Positions 25,550-35,031 of a DNA stretch of 64,000 nt are shown here, one piece after another. The first letter of the stretch is position 1. Each line of letters starts with the position of its first letter. Source of the stretch: Chrysoperla carnea (lineage: Eukaryota; Arthropoda; Insecta; Neuroptera; Chrysopidae); contig NC_058339.1 of the NCBI RefSeq assembly GCF_905475395.1, positions 15,074,001 to 15,138,000 of the forward strand, in the 5' to 3' direction. Below the pieces are notes generated by a model that worked only from the letters and a program-made list of their open reading frames with translations, made no database searches and was not told where the DNA came from. The translations under genes and the position numbers were made by a program.

Positions 25550-27641
25550 TTTTTTTTTTATAAATAAATATTCGAATACATACATACGAAATACAAGAAC
25601 ATTGTTGAAAAATTGTATATGCAAAATATATAAAGTAACTACATAAATTTACACACGTATATAATATATATATATAAGATAAAATATTAACTCTCACGTG
25701 CAGAACGGATTTTTATTATTTAAGTTGGTAATATATGTACATATTTATTTTTTTTTTTTTACGAGAAGAATATGTTGTTAGTTTCATTTTCAGGAGCAGA
25801 TGAAGAAGAAGGTTAATAATAGGCTTATTTTTTATCAACAAAACGAACGAACGAACAACGTACTAAGTATACGTACATGTAACGAACGGGAAGGCGTATT
25901 ACACTTACTCTACCACCAAAATGACGACAAAACATTTTCAAGCATTAAAATTTTATTATAAATTATACTTTTGTTTTTTTTTTGTTCCTAAATTATTATA
26001 ACAAGTGTCATTTATTAGTGGAATAAATTATTTATACATATGGTGGGGTTCCTTATTTATACACATAGAAGTATCTCATTTACATACAGTGCAACCTCAA
26101 TAAAACAAATTTCTCGATTAAACAAATTCTTTGTAATTCCCTTGAATTATCCATAAGAGTTAATACGAAATATACTATTATTTTGTGAATAATATCTTTT
26201 TAACGAATTTTATTTACACTGAAAAAAAGTTCTTAATACCAACCGATATGAAGTTGTCTCAACCTCATCGCGAGATCGAATATGGCGAATGGTGCCACAA
26301 ATGTGATAAATCTACCGTGCGGGGTTGAGTGGTGAAGTTGACACAAACGCATGAGTTGTTTTCGAAACAAATTTCAAATATTGTTGTTTTGAAATGCAAC
26401 GAAGTTTTAAACAATATTTTTTTGATTGGTTCTACCACTTATAAATATTATGACAAAATACTTATGTGATTGTCACAACTACATGTGCATGGAAACCTTT
26501 TATACCAGCTAATAGGTTTATTTAAGAAAATAAAAAAAAGTTAAATTTCTTTGAATGGGATTGGCGTCATATGGATTATTATTGATTTTAGTGTCCTATG
26601 TCTACAGCTTAACCAACTGCCCTACCGATTCGTGAATATATACCAAAAAACTGGTATTTATTATAAAAATGATCAATAAAAGTTTATTACAAACTTTCTG
26701 TACGTTAGTAACAACAATCTTCATGAAGTTGGCTAAATTACATATGGACTAGACATAATAGAAATGCGATCATTATCCTCAAAACCTCTATTTAAAGCTA
26801 CCGCAAAGAAATTTTCTTTTAATTCATCGATTCGCTTTATTTACACGACTATATATTCTACAACTAATAAATACAATTTTATTTTCCATCAATAAAATGC
26901 ATGGCATGAAACTAAAATCAATCTCTTTTACAGAAGTAATGATTTTGTTTATTTAACTTCAGTGATTTTGTATCAATGAAATCATATTTTAAATTCAATC
27001 CCATTCTGTTGTAAATACAAATATTAAGCTGTACTTGTTCCAATCGTTAGGCATTTGTTTGAAAGTATTTTGACTTTATTTCAAAAAGTGTTAATACCTC
27101 TAATACATCTTCTTTGTACTATAAAGATTTTTTGCACAAATCTACTGCTTCCCCCAGAATATTATACCGTATTTAATTACGGGATGAATTCGTCTGTTAT
27201 ATACATTTATTAATGCATTTGTATGCAACCGATTTTGTAGAATCTTCCAATGCCTTTTATGGATAAACCAACCATCCATTTGGGAGTTATAGGATGCTAT
27301 GTACATCCTTTTGATTTCCGATAAAGTAATATAGGAGTGCTATTCTTGCTTTTTAATGTGTTTATAAGTACCTGATTGTTTATTTACATTTGTAATAGAA
27401 TTAACGTTTATTATCCTACCTACAAATTTCAATTTAAAATGTTGTTTTTATGGAAAGTCATTATCCCAAAAGTAAGAATAAAATTATATTATGTTATTGT
27501 TAAAGAGATTACCATCATGTGTCGTCATTTATTGCCAATATTAATTTTTTATTAACTTTGTTTTTTATACCTTTTTTTGGGTAAATTGAAAAGGTTTATT
27601 TAACTTTATTTTGAAATTTCTGGCTCCTTAATTTAGACTGA
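25550..27641. other. AT-rich non-coding stretch
   Basis: No gene is supported. A tRNA-like box A ('gggcagttggttaagc', minus strand, near 26610) lacks a matching box B and is too weak to call. GC-richer wording at 26265-26340 has no open frame of note. Confidence 0.45.
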
Positions 27642-27647
27642 AATAAA
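27642..27647 (+). other. 6-bp target site duplication, left copy
   Basis: AATAAA immediately precedes the left terminus of the Polinton and is repeated immediately after the right terminus at 43531-43536. A 6-bp duplication is the known signature of Polinton integrases. Confidence 0.85.
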
Positions 27648-27759
27648 AGTAGAAGAGTCAAGTCACTCCTGGCACAGTTTGACCTCAAGTAACCCCGGAT
27701 GGTACACTTTTCAAAAAAGGGCAAACCTAGGTGAATGTTGGAAACCTCGGAAGTTGGAG

Positions 27760-28150
27760 GGGATAGATGACGTCATTGACCAATAGTAAATCAAGATGGC
27801 GTTGGGAGGTGTGGTGGGGTGTGGCTGACAGAGCGTTAGTGTGTTTCTTGGCGGAAGTGGGGCTTAAAGTGGTGGGCGTGGTTTTGGAAGTGGGGGTTAA
27901 AGGGGGCGGGAATTGGACGTTAGATGAGAAAATCGAGCCCACTTTCAACCCCAAAGTATGGTACACTTTTCCAAAAAGGGCAAACCTCGGTTGAATGCGA
28001 AGTTGGAGGGGGGGACGTCATTGACCAATAGTAGCGCTGTAAAAATCAAGATGGCGTCGGGAGGTGTGGTGGGGGAAGGAATGGCTGCCTAAGCATTGAT
28101 GACGTCATTGGCTTTGACCAATAGTGGCGGAGAGTGAACGGGGGGCGGGA
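27760..28150 (+). promoter_or_regulatory. GC-rich regulatory island in the left terminal repeat
   Basis: Within 390 bp there are TGACGTCA at 27768-27775 and 28100-28107, a further gacgtcat near 28015, AAGATGGCG at 27793-27801 and 28048-28056, CCAAT cores right beside each CRE (for example 27780-27784), and G-rich boxes (gtgggcgtgg, gggggcggga). TGACGTCA is the ATF/CREB site, AAGATGGCG the YY1/Pho-type site, and CCAAT the NF-Y site in animals. The mirror copy is at 42870-43430. Binding is inferred. Confidence 0.5.
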
Positions 28151-28267
28151 CGTTGACATTAGTCAGCAATTTTCAAGAATATGTTAATTTGACCTTGAAA
28201 AATATTGTAATTTAACACTTTAAATATACATGATAAAATTCAAGACACGTGACCGGATGTTAATATT

Positions 28268-28297
28268 TTTTTATTTTTTTTTTTTTTTTTTTTTTAT
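28268..28297. repeat. Poly-T tract inside the left terminal repeat
   Basis: A run of T interrupted once or twice replaces the short T run found at the equivalent place in the other tandem units. Confidence 0.8.
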
Positions 28298-29499
28298 TGA
28301 ATTAGCAATGTAATATGACACTTGAAATTTACATAATAAAAATACATGTTCAAACTTGTTTGAATGGACTTTGATCTTAAAATAATTTTACACGTGTCAG
28401 CTATTCTCAAAAATATGTTGAAATAGATTTGACCTTGAAAAATATGATATCATCATCTTGTAACAAGTTCAAACTTGTTTGAAATAATTTTACATGTGTC
28501 AAAACACGTGACCGGATGCTAATATTTTTTTATGATTAGCAATGTAATATGACACTTGAACGTGTTAGATAATAATTTGCAAATCTGAATTCCAAGAAAA
28601 GAATATTATGAGTCAGCAATTTTCAAGAATATGTTGAAATAGATATCATCTAACCTTGAAAAATATTGTAATTTGACACTTTAAGTATACACGATAAAAT
28701 TCAAGATACGTGACAGGATGTTAATATTTTTTTATGATTAAGCAATGTAATATGACACTTGAAATTTACATAATAAAAATACATGTTCAAACTTGTTTGA
28801 ATGGACTTTGATCTTAAAATAATTTTACACGTGTCAGCAATTTTCAAGAATATGTTAATTTGACCTTGAAAAATATGATATCATCATCTTGTAACAAGTT
28901 CAAACTTGTTTGAAATAATTTTACATGTGTCAAAACACGTGACCGGATATTAATATTTTTTATGATTAAGCAATGTAATATGACACTTGAAATTTACATA
29001 ATAAAAATACATGTTCAAACTTGTTTGAATGGACTTTGATCTTAAAATAATTTTACACGTGTCAGCAATTTTCAAGAATATGTTAATTTGACCTTGAAAA
29101 ATATGATATCATCATCTTGTTACAAGTTCAAACTTGTTTGAAATAATTTTACATGTGTCAAAACACGTGACCGGATATTAATATTTTTTATGATTAAGCA
29201 ATGTAATATGACACTTGAAATTTACATAATAAAAATACATGTTCAAACTTGTTTGAATGGACTTTGATCTTAAAATAATTTTACACGTGTCAGCTATTCT
29301 CAAAAATATGTTGAAATAGATTTGACCTTGATAAATATGATATCATCATCCTGTTACAAGTTCAAACTTGTTTGAATAAAAATACATGTTCAAACTTGTT
29401 TGAACATGTTTAAACTTGTTTGAATCGCATTCGATCTTAAAATAATTTTACACGTGTTATGAGATTAGATAATAATTTCTGCTGGTGGGGGATTTTTGG

Positions 29500-29520
29500 A
29501 GTGGTGGTAATCATATAAAA
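29500..29520 (+). promoter_or_regulatory. Inward-facing core promoter at the left terminal repeat
   Basis: AGTGGTGG, TAAT, then CATATAAAA lies 60 bp upstream of the first rightward gene, just inside the end of the terminal repeat. The same AGTGGTGG + TAAT + TATAAAA arrangement faces the opposite way at 41637-41662, and AGTGGTGG + an A-rich element precedes the gene at 35193-35618. Confidence 0.55.
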
Positions 29521-29579
29521 AAGGCGCTCGACATTACGGTAATATCAGTTTTCATTAAATTTTCATAATATTAATCAAA

Positions 29580-29993
29580 ATGAATAGAGCAGAATTAAAA
29601 TTTTTCATAATATTAATCAAAATGAATAGAGCAGAATTAAAATTATTTGATAGTTGTTTAGTGCGACCATGCATAAAAATGGACGACTTACCACTGAAAA
29701 AAAAATTAAAAATACTAAAAATGGAGCGGATTCTAACGAAACATGGGCCATCAATAAAAGTTTCACTGGATATAAGCCTAGATAGTACAGAAAACGAGTG
29801 GGTTTTTCTACCATCTAGGTTTGCAGTGTTGACGGACAACATGATTAAGTTATTTAACACAAAACCGGGGTATTTGATGGTGGAGGAGAAAATTGGAAGA
29901 AGTCACCAACTGAGACTGCGCCTATTCGAAGACGATGGTGATAGTGATGATGATGATGATGATGACTATGTTCAAGAACATCAAAATTTTTAA
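29580..29993 (+). CDS. Small Polinton protein with acidic tail (137 aa), possible ssDNA-binding role
   Basis: An intact frame from ATG to TAA. A 42-bp tandem duplication of 'cataatattaatcaaaatga' and the following bases (first copy from 29564, second from 29606) creates two in-frame start codons, 29580 and 29622. The second probably represents the original start, which would give 123 residues. The body (about residues 35-110) is a compact mix of short hydrophobic strands ('KMERILTKHG', 'WVFLPSRFAVLTD', 'QLRLRLFED') and the C-terminus is an Asp-rich tail of about 10 acidic residues. Small beta-rich proteins with acidic tails are typical of single-stranded-DNA-binding proteins, so this role is a guess from architecture, not from homology. 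It is the first gene inside the left terminal repeat and has its own TATA promoter 60 bp upstream. Confidence 0.7.
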   Translation: MNRAELKFFIILIKMNRAELKLFDSCLVRPCIKMDDLPLKKKLKILKMERILTKHGPSIKVSLDISLDSTENEWVFLPSRFAVLTDNMIKLFNTKPGYLMVEEKIGRSHQLRLRLFEDDGDSDDDDDDDYVQEHQNF

Positions 29994-30118
29994 CAAATCA
30001 TTCCTATATTGAATTTTATTACTGCAAGATATATATATTTTATTGTTATTGTTATAAAAAAATTGTAAAGTTTAGGTTTTTGATATTTAAAAAAAAAAAA
30101 AATAATACTAAATAAATT

Positions 30119-30791
30119 ATGGATATTTTTGTAAAAAATGGTGTTTATTTCAATTCATTACAATTATGGGGTACAATATCGCTACAAAATCATATTGATC
30201 TGTTTCAAAATTCGGAGATGATTTACCCAGAATATTTTAATGTGAGTATTGTTTGATAAGATCTGTTTAGAAAATTGTAGCCAAATATTTTTATAGATGG
30301 AATTTTATCAACTTATGGAGGCATGTCGTTGGAGTATACCTACAAAGTTAATCGACACATTACGGTATTCTTATTTAGAAGTTGATGATTGCTTTCATAT
30401 TGCTGCATTTATAGTAAGAAATTGTTTGGATGCAATCTTATTTGTAAATTATGCGAAAAAGTTCAACTACTTTAAAAGAGATTTCAATCAGTTTGAAATA
30501 TTACTAAATGAATGTTGTGATGATCTTACTCATGGAAGTAACTTGAGAAAAAATTGGGGTACATACGATATCCGCCGAAAACAATGGATTGGTGATAGTG
30601 CTAGACATGATGAGAGAATGTTTTTATGGTATGAACAAATAGATCCTAAAATTCTCTGTAGAATGCTATACCAACAAATGGATGGTGGAAATATACCGAA
30701 ATGGTTCGAGCCATGGATATGTGCTACAAATTGTAATGAAATAGACAGATGTGATTGTGGAAGAAATAGTGATGATCATGATTGTATATAG
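30119..30791 (+). CDS. Two-exon Polinton gene of unknown function (205 aa)
   Basis: Exon 1 runs 30119-30241 (ATG, 41 codons) and ends at GTGAGT; the intron is 30242-30296 (55 bp, ends in tttttatag); exon 2 runs 30297-30791 and ends at TAG. The join is in phase 0 and the frame is open throughout, so the splice model is well supported, although exon 2 alone also begins with ATG. The protein is mixed alpha-helical in appearance, rich in aromatic residues ('SIPTKLIDTLRYSYLEVDDC', 'KWFEPWICATNC'), with a Cys/Asp-rich end ('DRCDCGRNSDDHDC') that could bind metal. No family is recognised. It lies 125 bp after the acidic-tail gene on the same strand without the AGTGGTGG motif, only a possible 'gttataaaaaa'. 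A polyadenylation-like AATAAA follows at once. Confidence 0.7.
30242..30296 (+). other. 55-bp intron
   Basis: Donor GTGAGT, a short pyrimidine-rich end and acceptor 'ttttatag'. An insect minimal intron may be about this short. Reading through it would introduce an in-frame stop (TGA in 'tttgataag'). Confidence 0.65.
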
Positions 30792-30841
30792 AAATAAAAA
30801 CATGAATATAATTGTCTATGATAAGTTTTTTTAAAAATGTG

Positions 30842-31182
30842 TTTGTATTTACAATAAAAAACACCTATAATTTAATTAATCATTGTTTTGTTTTATCTAT
30901 GAAATGACCTCACCACCTTATTTTCAGGTTATAAATACACCTTGTTTGTGATAATTATATTCGCACCATCAAGTAATTTTGAGTAATAAACATGAATCAA
31001 AAAACATTTGTATTACAACAATATTTTTATATTGTTTTGTGTTAGTTAAAAATTGCTTCAATAAAATTTCATGAACCTAGTCTAATATATATTCATATTA
31101 AAAAATACATTTCCTTTTTTAAAACACAAATATGTTCACAAAAGCGGTCCACTATGACAAAATTTTTTTGTTACAAGTATGT
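30842..31182. other. Polinton intergenic stretch between converging genes
   Basis: It holds AATAAA-type polyadenylation signals for the rightward gene and, on the other strand, the 3' flank of the integrase remnant, including 'aaaacacaaatatgttcac', which reappears inverted at 34880-34935. Confidence 0.5.
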
Positions 31183-31440
31183 TCACAAAAACTTTCCACT
31201 ATAAAAGGAGACTTTTTTATCAATATATGAATCATGTAAAGAGTCGAACCCTAACCACCTGACTTTAACGTTAGATCCATGTTTAGCTAAGACCTTTTCC
31301 ACTAAATAAATGTTTGGATCGTGAACTTTTTGTAATTCTTCAGCATAGAAACCACCCTTTATATCTTCGTTGTTGTAATCCTTCAATAAATATGTTCTTG
31401 GGTTTGTAAGTTTCACCTCGTGAATGGTGAATATTTCTGG
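31183..31440 (-). pseudogene. C-terminal remnant of Polinton integrase
   Basis: Minus strand, stop at 31183-31185. The frame is open up to a TAG near 31441 and reads 'EIFTIHEVKLTNPRTYLLKD', then 'GGFYAEELQKV', then a chromodomain-like segment with 'VEKVLAKHG' and 'VRWLGFD', and ends 'SFYSGKFL'. This is the known end of Polinton integrases: an SH3-like DNA-binding segment followed by a chromodomain. The catalytic DDE core and zinc finger are absent. Upstream the sequence dissolves into two copies of 'aactactccgattttataag' and other short repeats. The native enzyme joins the element's ends to host DNA. A second, internally deleted tail lies inverted at 34787-34873. Confidence 0.75.
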
Positions 31441-31639
31441 TAACTACTCCGATTTTATAAGTTTTTGTTAAAAACTACTCCGATTTTATAAGTTTTTTAA
31501 CAAAATTGATTTGATAACTGCTTTAATACTCTGATTTTTTCAATTTTTTTTTAATAAAATTGTTTTTATATCTGCTTTAATACTCTGATTTCTCAGTTCA
31601 TATCTGGTTCATATCCAAATCTAACGGGACAGGAGAAAG

Positions 31640-32374
31640 AGAATTCTCAAGAATATGTTGAAATAGATAACATCTAACCTTGAAAAATATTGTAATTTGA
31701 CACTTTAAATATACATGATAAAATTCAAGACACGTGACCGGATGTTTATTTTATTTTTTTTATGTTGAAATAGATAACATCTAACCTTGAAAAATATGAT
31801 ATCATCAACCTGTTACAAGTTCAAACTTGTTTTAATCGACTTAAAATAATTTTACACGTGACCGGATGCTAATATTTTTTTATGATTAAGCAATGTAATA
31901 TGACACTTGAACGTGTTAGATAATAATTTGCAAATCTGAATTCCAAGAAAAGAATATTATGAGTCAGCAATTTTCAAGAATATGTTGAAATAGATTTGAC
32001 CTTGAAAAATATGATATCATCATCTTGTAACAAGTTCAAACTTGTTTGAAATAATTTTACATGTGTCAAAACACGTGACCGGATATTAATATTTTTTTAT
32101 GATTAAGCAATGTAATATGACACTTGAAATTTACATAATAAAAATACATGTTCAAACTTGTTTGAATGGACTTTGATCTTAAAATAATTTTACACGTGTC
32201 AGCTATTTTCAAAAATATGTTGAAATAGATTTGACCTTGAAAAATATGATATCATCATCCTGTTACAAGTTCAAACTTGTTTGAATAAAAATACATGTTC
32301 AAACTTGTTTGAACATGTTTAAACTTGTTTGAATCGCATTAGATCTTAAAATAATTTTACACGTGTTATGAGAT
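31640..32374 (+). repeat. Internal copy of the inner terminal repeat
   Basis: It matches the inner 735 bp or so of the left terminal repeat in the same orientation, including 'caagttcaaacttgtttgaa', 'acacgtgaccgg' and the junction 'acacgtgttatgagattaga' that ends the left repeat region at about 29470. Position and orientation suggest recombination with a terminal repeat or a second, fused Polinton. Confidence 0.75.
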
Positions 32375-32514
32375 TAGAATAAAGGTTTTATTTAATAAAA
32401 ATCTTATAAATATTTTTTTTTATTTATTAATGATTAAAATTTACATTTTAAAAAAAATTTACAGAAAAAAATTATTATTATGAATCTGAAAAAACACACA
32501 AAGTATTGGTGACA

Positions 32515-33178
32515 CTACAGTTCAATAAATTCATCAAATCCATTCCTATAACGACCTGCATTCATAGAGAAATTTTTCATTATTACAACAAATCCATTTG
32601 GTGAACTCCAACAATGTCGATATAAATCATGAAATTTTTGAAAATTCATATCAGAGCCAACATGATTGTAGAATATGTGTTTTAGATTCATTTCATCCGT
32701 TTTGAATAGCACCAAGCAATTAACATTGCCCCTTATGTTATGCTTTAGAACACGTGCGTAGCTCTGACATAGGTAGAAACAATCAATTTTTCGATGACGA
32801 TCCATACTAAAGTATTCTCTACTTCTCTGTTGTGAATGACAGCTCACATCATCAAAAATGAAAAGACTTTTTTCTCGAGCTTCATTCAGACTAGGAATTT
32901 CACTAGTATCACTAAGTGGAAAAATAGCCAACCCCTTCCACTAATTTTAAAGTCTCTTCTAGTAATTGATATCTCGGTTGGTAAACAGATTTACTGTACA
33001 CATAAATGTTTTCAAAGCGTAAACCGTTTTCATCATAAATTAAATTCAACATAACATTGGTTTTACCACAACCACTAGGGCCACATATTATTGTTCATAG
33101 TGAATCTGAAAATAGACGACCATGATATGTTTGTGTGTCTGTATTTTCTGGTAATAAACACTCAGAGCAGGTTGTTGT
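32515..33178 (-). pseudogene. Polinton packaging ATPase (FtsK/HerA type), broken
   Basis: Minus strand, in three open pieces. The 5' piece (33178-33098) ends at an in-frame TGA (33095-33097). The middle piece carries Walker A 'GPSGCGKT' (33059-33082). A one-base shift near 32922-32926, in a run of T, moves the frame into the 3' piece, which carries Walker B 'LFIFDDVSCH' and the 'CFYLCQSYARV' sensor region and ends at 32515. In intact Polintons and adenovirus-like relatives this ATPase would pump DNA into the capsid. The order Walker A, about 45-50 codons, Walker B agrees with the family. Neither a start codon nor the N-terminal region is evident. It converges on the integrase remnant and is divergent from the protease remnant. 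Confidence 0.8.
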
Positions 33179-33184
33179 TTATGA

Positions 33185-33523
33185 AAATGCAATGTAACTA
33201 AGACTAAAATTTCAATACAACCCAGAGCACTTTACGATATAGATCTACATGCGTATGCTAAACAATTTAAAATTCCGTATTTTTGTGGTGTTTTTATGTG
33301 TGACACCCTACCTAAAAGATCATATAAATATGAAACAGGAATTATCAACCATGATGTATCCAAAAATAGTGTTACACACTGTACGGTATATAAAAAGTAT
33401 AAACTGCAAGCTTTGGTAACTTAAAGCCATCATAGGAAATAATTAAATATTTTAACTGATGTGACATTCAATATTATTTTGCAATCACAGTTTTAATATT
33501 ACGATTGTGGACATCTATGTATT
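33185..33523 (+). pseudogene. Adenain-like cysteine protease (Polinton PRO), broken
   Basis: The plus-strand frame carries 'IPYFCGVFMCDTLPK', 'GIINHDVSKNS' and 'THCTVY', which matches the family's early region and catalytic-His region. The Trp that normally follows the His appears as Cys. The frame meets TAA at 33422-33424 and two further stops. In the same frame 81 bases on, 'YYDCGHLCI' (33497-33523) supplies the catalytic-Cys block. Immediately after it the sequence turns into terminal-repeat DNA ('ctaaccttgaaaaatattgt'), so the 3' end is lost. The native enzyme processes capsid proteins in Polintons and adenoviruses. No start ATG is seen. Its presence is diagnostic for a virus-like Polinton even though no capsid gene remains. 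Confidence 0.72.
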
Positions 33524-33700
33524 CTAACCTTGAAAAATATTGTAATTTGACACTTTAAGTATAAATAATATTAAAAAATTAGATGATTATGTATTTTGTT
33601 TTAATATAAAATTATAATTTTTTAAATAAAATTTTTTTATCTAATCTATAGTACAAGTTGATTTATTATATTCCATATAAAGAGCATATTATATGGGTTG
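33524..33700. other. Terminal-repeat fragment and AT-rich filler
   Basis: 33524-33565 is a piece of the 228-bp terminal-repeat unit fused to the protease remnant. The rest is AT-rich with no feature. Confidence 0.6.
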
Positions 33701-33734
33701 ATTGATGATGCTTGTTAGATTTGAAAACCTCTTT

Positions 33735-34115
33735 CTAAACAGACCAGTATTAAACAGGTCAAAACCAGTATTAAACAGATACAGACCAGTATTAAACAGG
33801 TCAAAACCAGTATTAAACAGATACAGACCAGTATTAAACAGGTTAAAACCAGTATTAAACAGATACAGACCAGTATTAAACAGGTTAAAACCAGTATTAA
33901 ACAGGTCAAAACCAGTATTAAACAGGTTAAAACCAGTATTAAACAGGTCAAAACCAGTATTAAACAGGTTAAAACCAGTATTAAACAGATACAGACCAGT
34001 ATTAAACAGGTCAAAACCAGTATTAAACAGATACAGACCAGTATTAAACAGGTCAAAACCAGTATTAAACAGCTACAGCCCAGTATTAAACAGATACAGA
34101 CCAGTATTAAACAGG
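33735..34115 (+). repeat. 21-bp minisatellite, about 18 units
   Basis: The unit is 'accagtattaaacaggtcaaa' with variants, and units alternate in a 42-bp higher-order pattern. Being a multiple of three and free of stops, it reads on the plus strand as repeated 'PVLNRSK/PVLNRYR/PVLNRLK' and is also open on the minus strand. Past 34110 it degrades into 'cgattttactccggt' repeats to about 34280. I do not regard the frame as a gene. Confidence 0.9.
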
Positions 34116-34289
34116 TTTTCACCGATTTTACTCCGATTTTCGCCGATTTTACTCCGGTTTTACTCCGACTTTCACCGATTTTACTCCGGTTTTACTCCGG
34201 CTTTCGCCGATTTTACTCCGACTTTCGCCGATTTTACTCCGGTTTTACTCCGGCTTTCACCGATTTTACTCCGGCTTTTTAATTTTTGA

Positions 34290-34460
34290 TAAAGTTATTA
34301 TAAACTTGTTATTTAATTATATTTGTTTTCTTCAAGTAATGGATTATAGATAGTATTTCTCTTCTCATGTTTGTAGAATGTAGTCTTCTTAATTTATCAA
34401 TTATTATATTACGATCACTATTGGAATTAATATTTTTTTTTTCATAAGTTTTCAATACTA
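34290..34460. other. Spacer between two inverted minisatellites
   Basis: AT-rich with no frame. It separates arrays whose shared core lies in opposite orientation. Confidence 0.6.
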
Positions 34461-34461
34461 G

Positions 34462-34786
34462 GTTGAAAAAAACTGTTTAATACTGGTTTTGACCTGTTTA
34501 GAAACAGACCTGTTTAGAAAGAGACCTGTTTAGATACAGACCTGTTTAGAAACAGACCTGTTTAGAAAGAGACCTGTCTAGAAACAGACCTGTTTAGAAA
34601 GAGACCTGTTTAGAAAGAGACCTGTTTAGATACAGACCTGTTTAGAAAGAGACCTGTTTAGAAACAGACCTGTTTAGAAAGAGACCTGTTTAGAAAGAGA
34701 CCTGTTTAGAAACAGACCTGTTTAGAAAGAGACCTGTTTAGATACAGACCTGTTTAGATACAGACCTGTTTAGAAAGAGACCTGTA
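34462..34786 (+). repeat. 16-bp minisatellite, inverted relative to the array at 33735-34115
   Basis: It begins with 'ctgtttaatactggttttga', an inverted 21-bp unit of the first array, then continues as about 18 copies of 'agacctgtttagaaac/g'. The core GACCTGTTTA is the reverse complement of TAAACAGGTC in the first array. Confidence 0.9.
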
Positions 34787-34873
34787 TATTTATTGAAGGA
34801 TAGCACCAACGAAGATATAAAGGGTTCATATATTGACAAAAAAGTCTTATTTTATAGTGGACCGTTTTTATGA
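34787..34873 (+). pseudogene. Second, internally deleted integrase tail
   Basis: Plus strand, 28 codons and a TGA: 'YLLKDSTNEDIKG' joins directly to 'SYIDKKVLFYSGPFL'. Compared with the remnant at 31183-31440, the chromodomain between these two blocks is deleted. The downstream flank to 34935 also matches the downstream flank of that remnant, so the two are inverted copies about 3.5 kb apart. The minisatellite abuts its upstream side exactly. Confidence 0.75.
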
Positions 34874-34934
34874 ACATACTTGTAACAATAAAAAATTTGT
34901 CATAGTGGACCGTTTTTGCGAACATATTTGTGTT

Positions 34935-34937
<3 letters not shown>

Positions 34938-34980
<43 letters not shown>
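34938..34980 (+). repeat. Poly-A tract of about 43 bases
   Basis: An uninterrupted A run following 'gtgttttat' at the 3' flank of the second integrase tail. Confidence 0.9.
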
Positions 34981-34983
<3 letters not shown>

Positions 34984-35031
34984 CACATTGTAAAAATATT
35001 ATTTTTATTGTAAAATTTTATCTATAACATA

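Larger units (their letters stand above)
27648..29425 (+). repeat. Polinton left terminal inverted repeat
   Basis: It matches 41715-43530 in reverse. The outer 500 bp are GC-rich and unique. The inner part is a tandem array with a 228-bp period ('ttttacacgtgtcagc' recurs at 28823, 29051 and 29279). Each unit carries two CACGTG cores (acacgtgtcag, acacgtgaccgg), the palindromic 'gatatc', and 'caagttcaaacttgtttgaa'. A perfect 11-bp-arm palindrome 'catgttcaaac tt gtttgaacatg' lies at 29386-29409. Confidence 0.85.

Noticed and set aside
26580-26650. tRNA-like box A on the minus strand
   Set aside because: No box B or cloverleaf could be built.
27727-27994. Short GC-rich frames in the terminal repeats, also at 43158-43451
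   Set aside because: They fall in repeated regulatory sequence, are antisense to each other and have no protein features.
33702-34289. 195-codon frame of 'PVLNRSK' heptads as a repeat protein
   Set aside because: The 21-bp unit has no stop in two frames, and the frame follows the minisatellite exactly; the opposite strand is equally open. Nothing outside the array supports coding.
33735-34786. CRISPR array
   Set aside because: Contiguous tandem repeats with no unique spacers, in a eukaryotic transposon.
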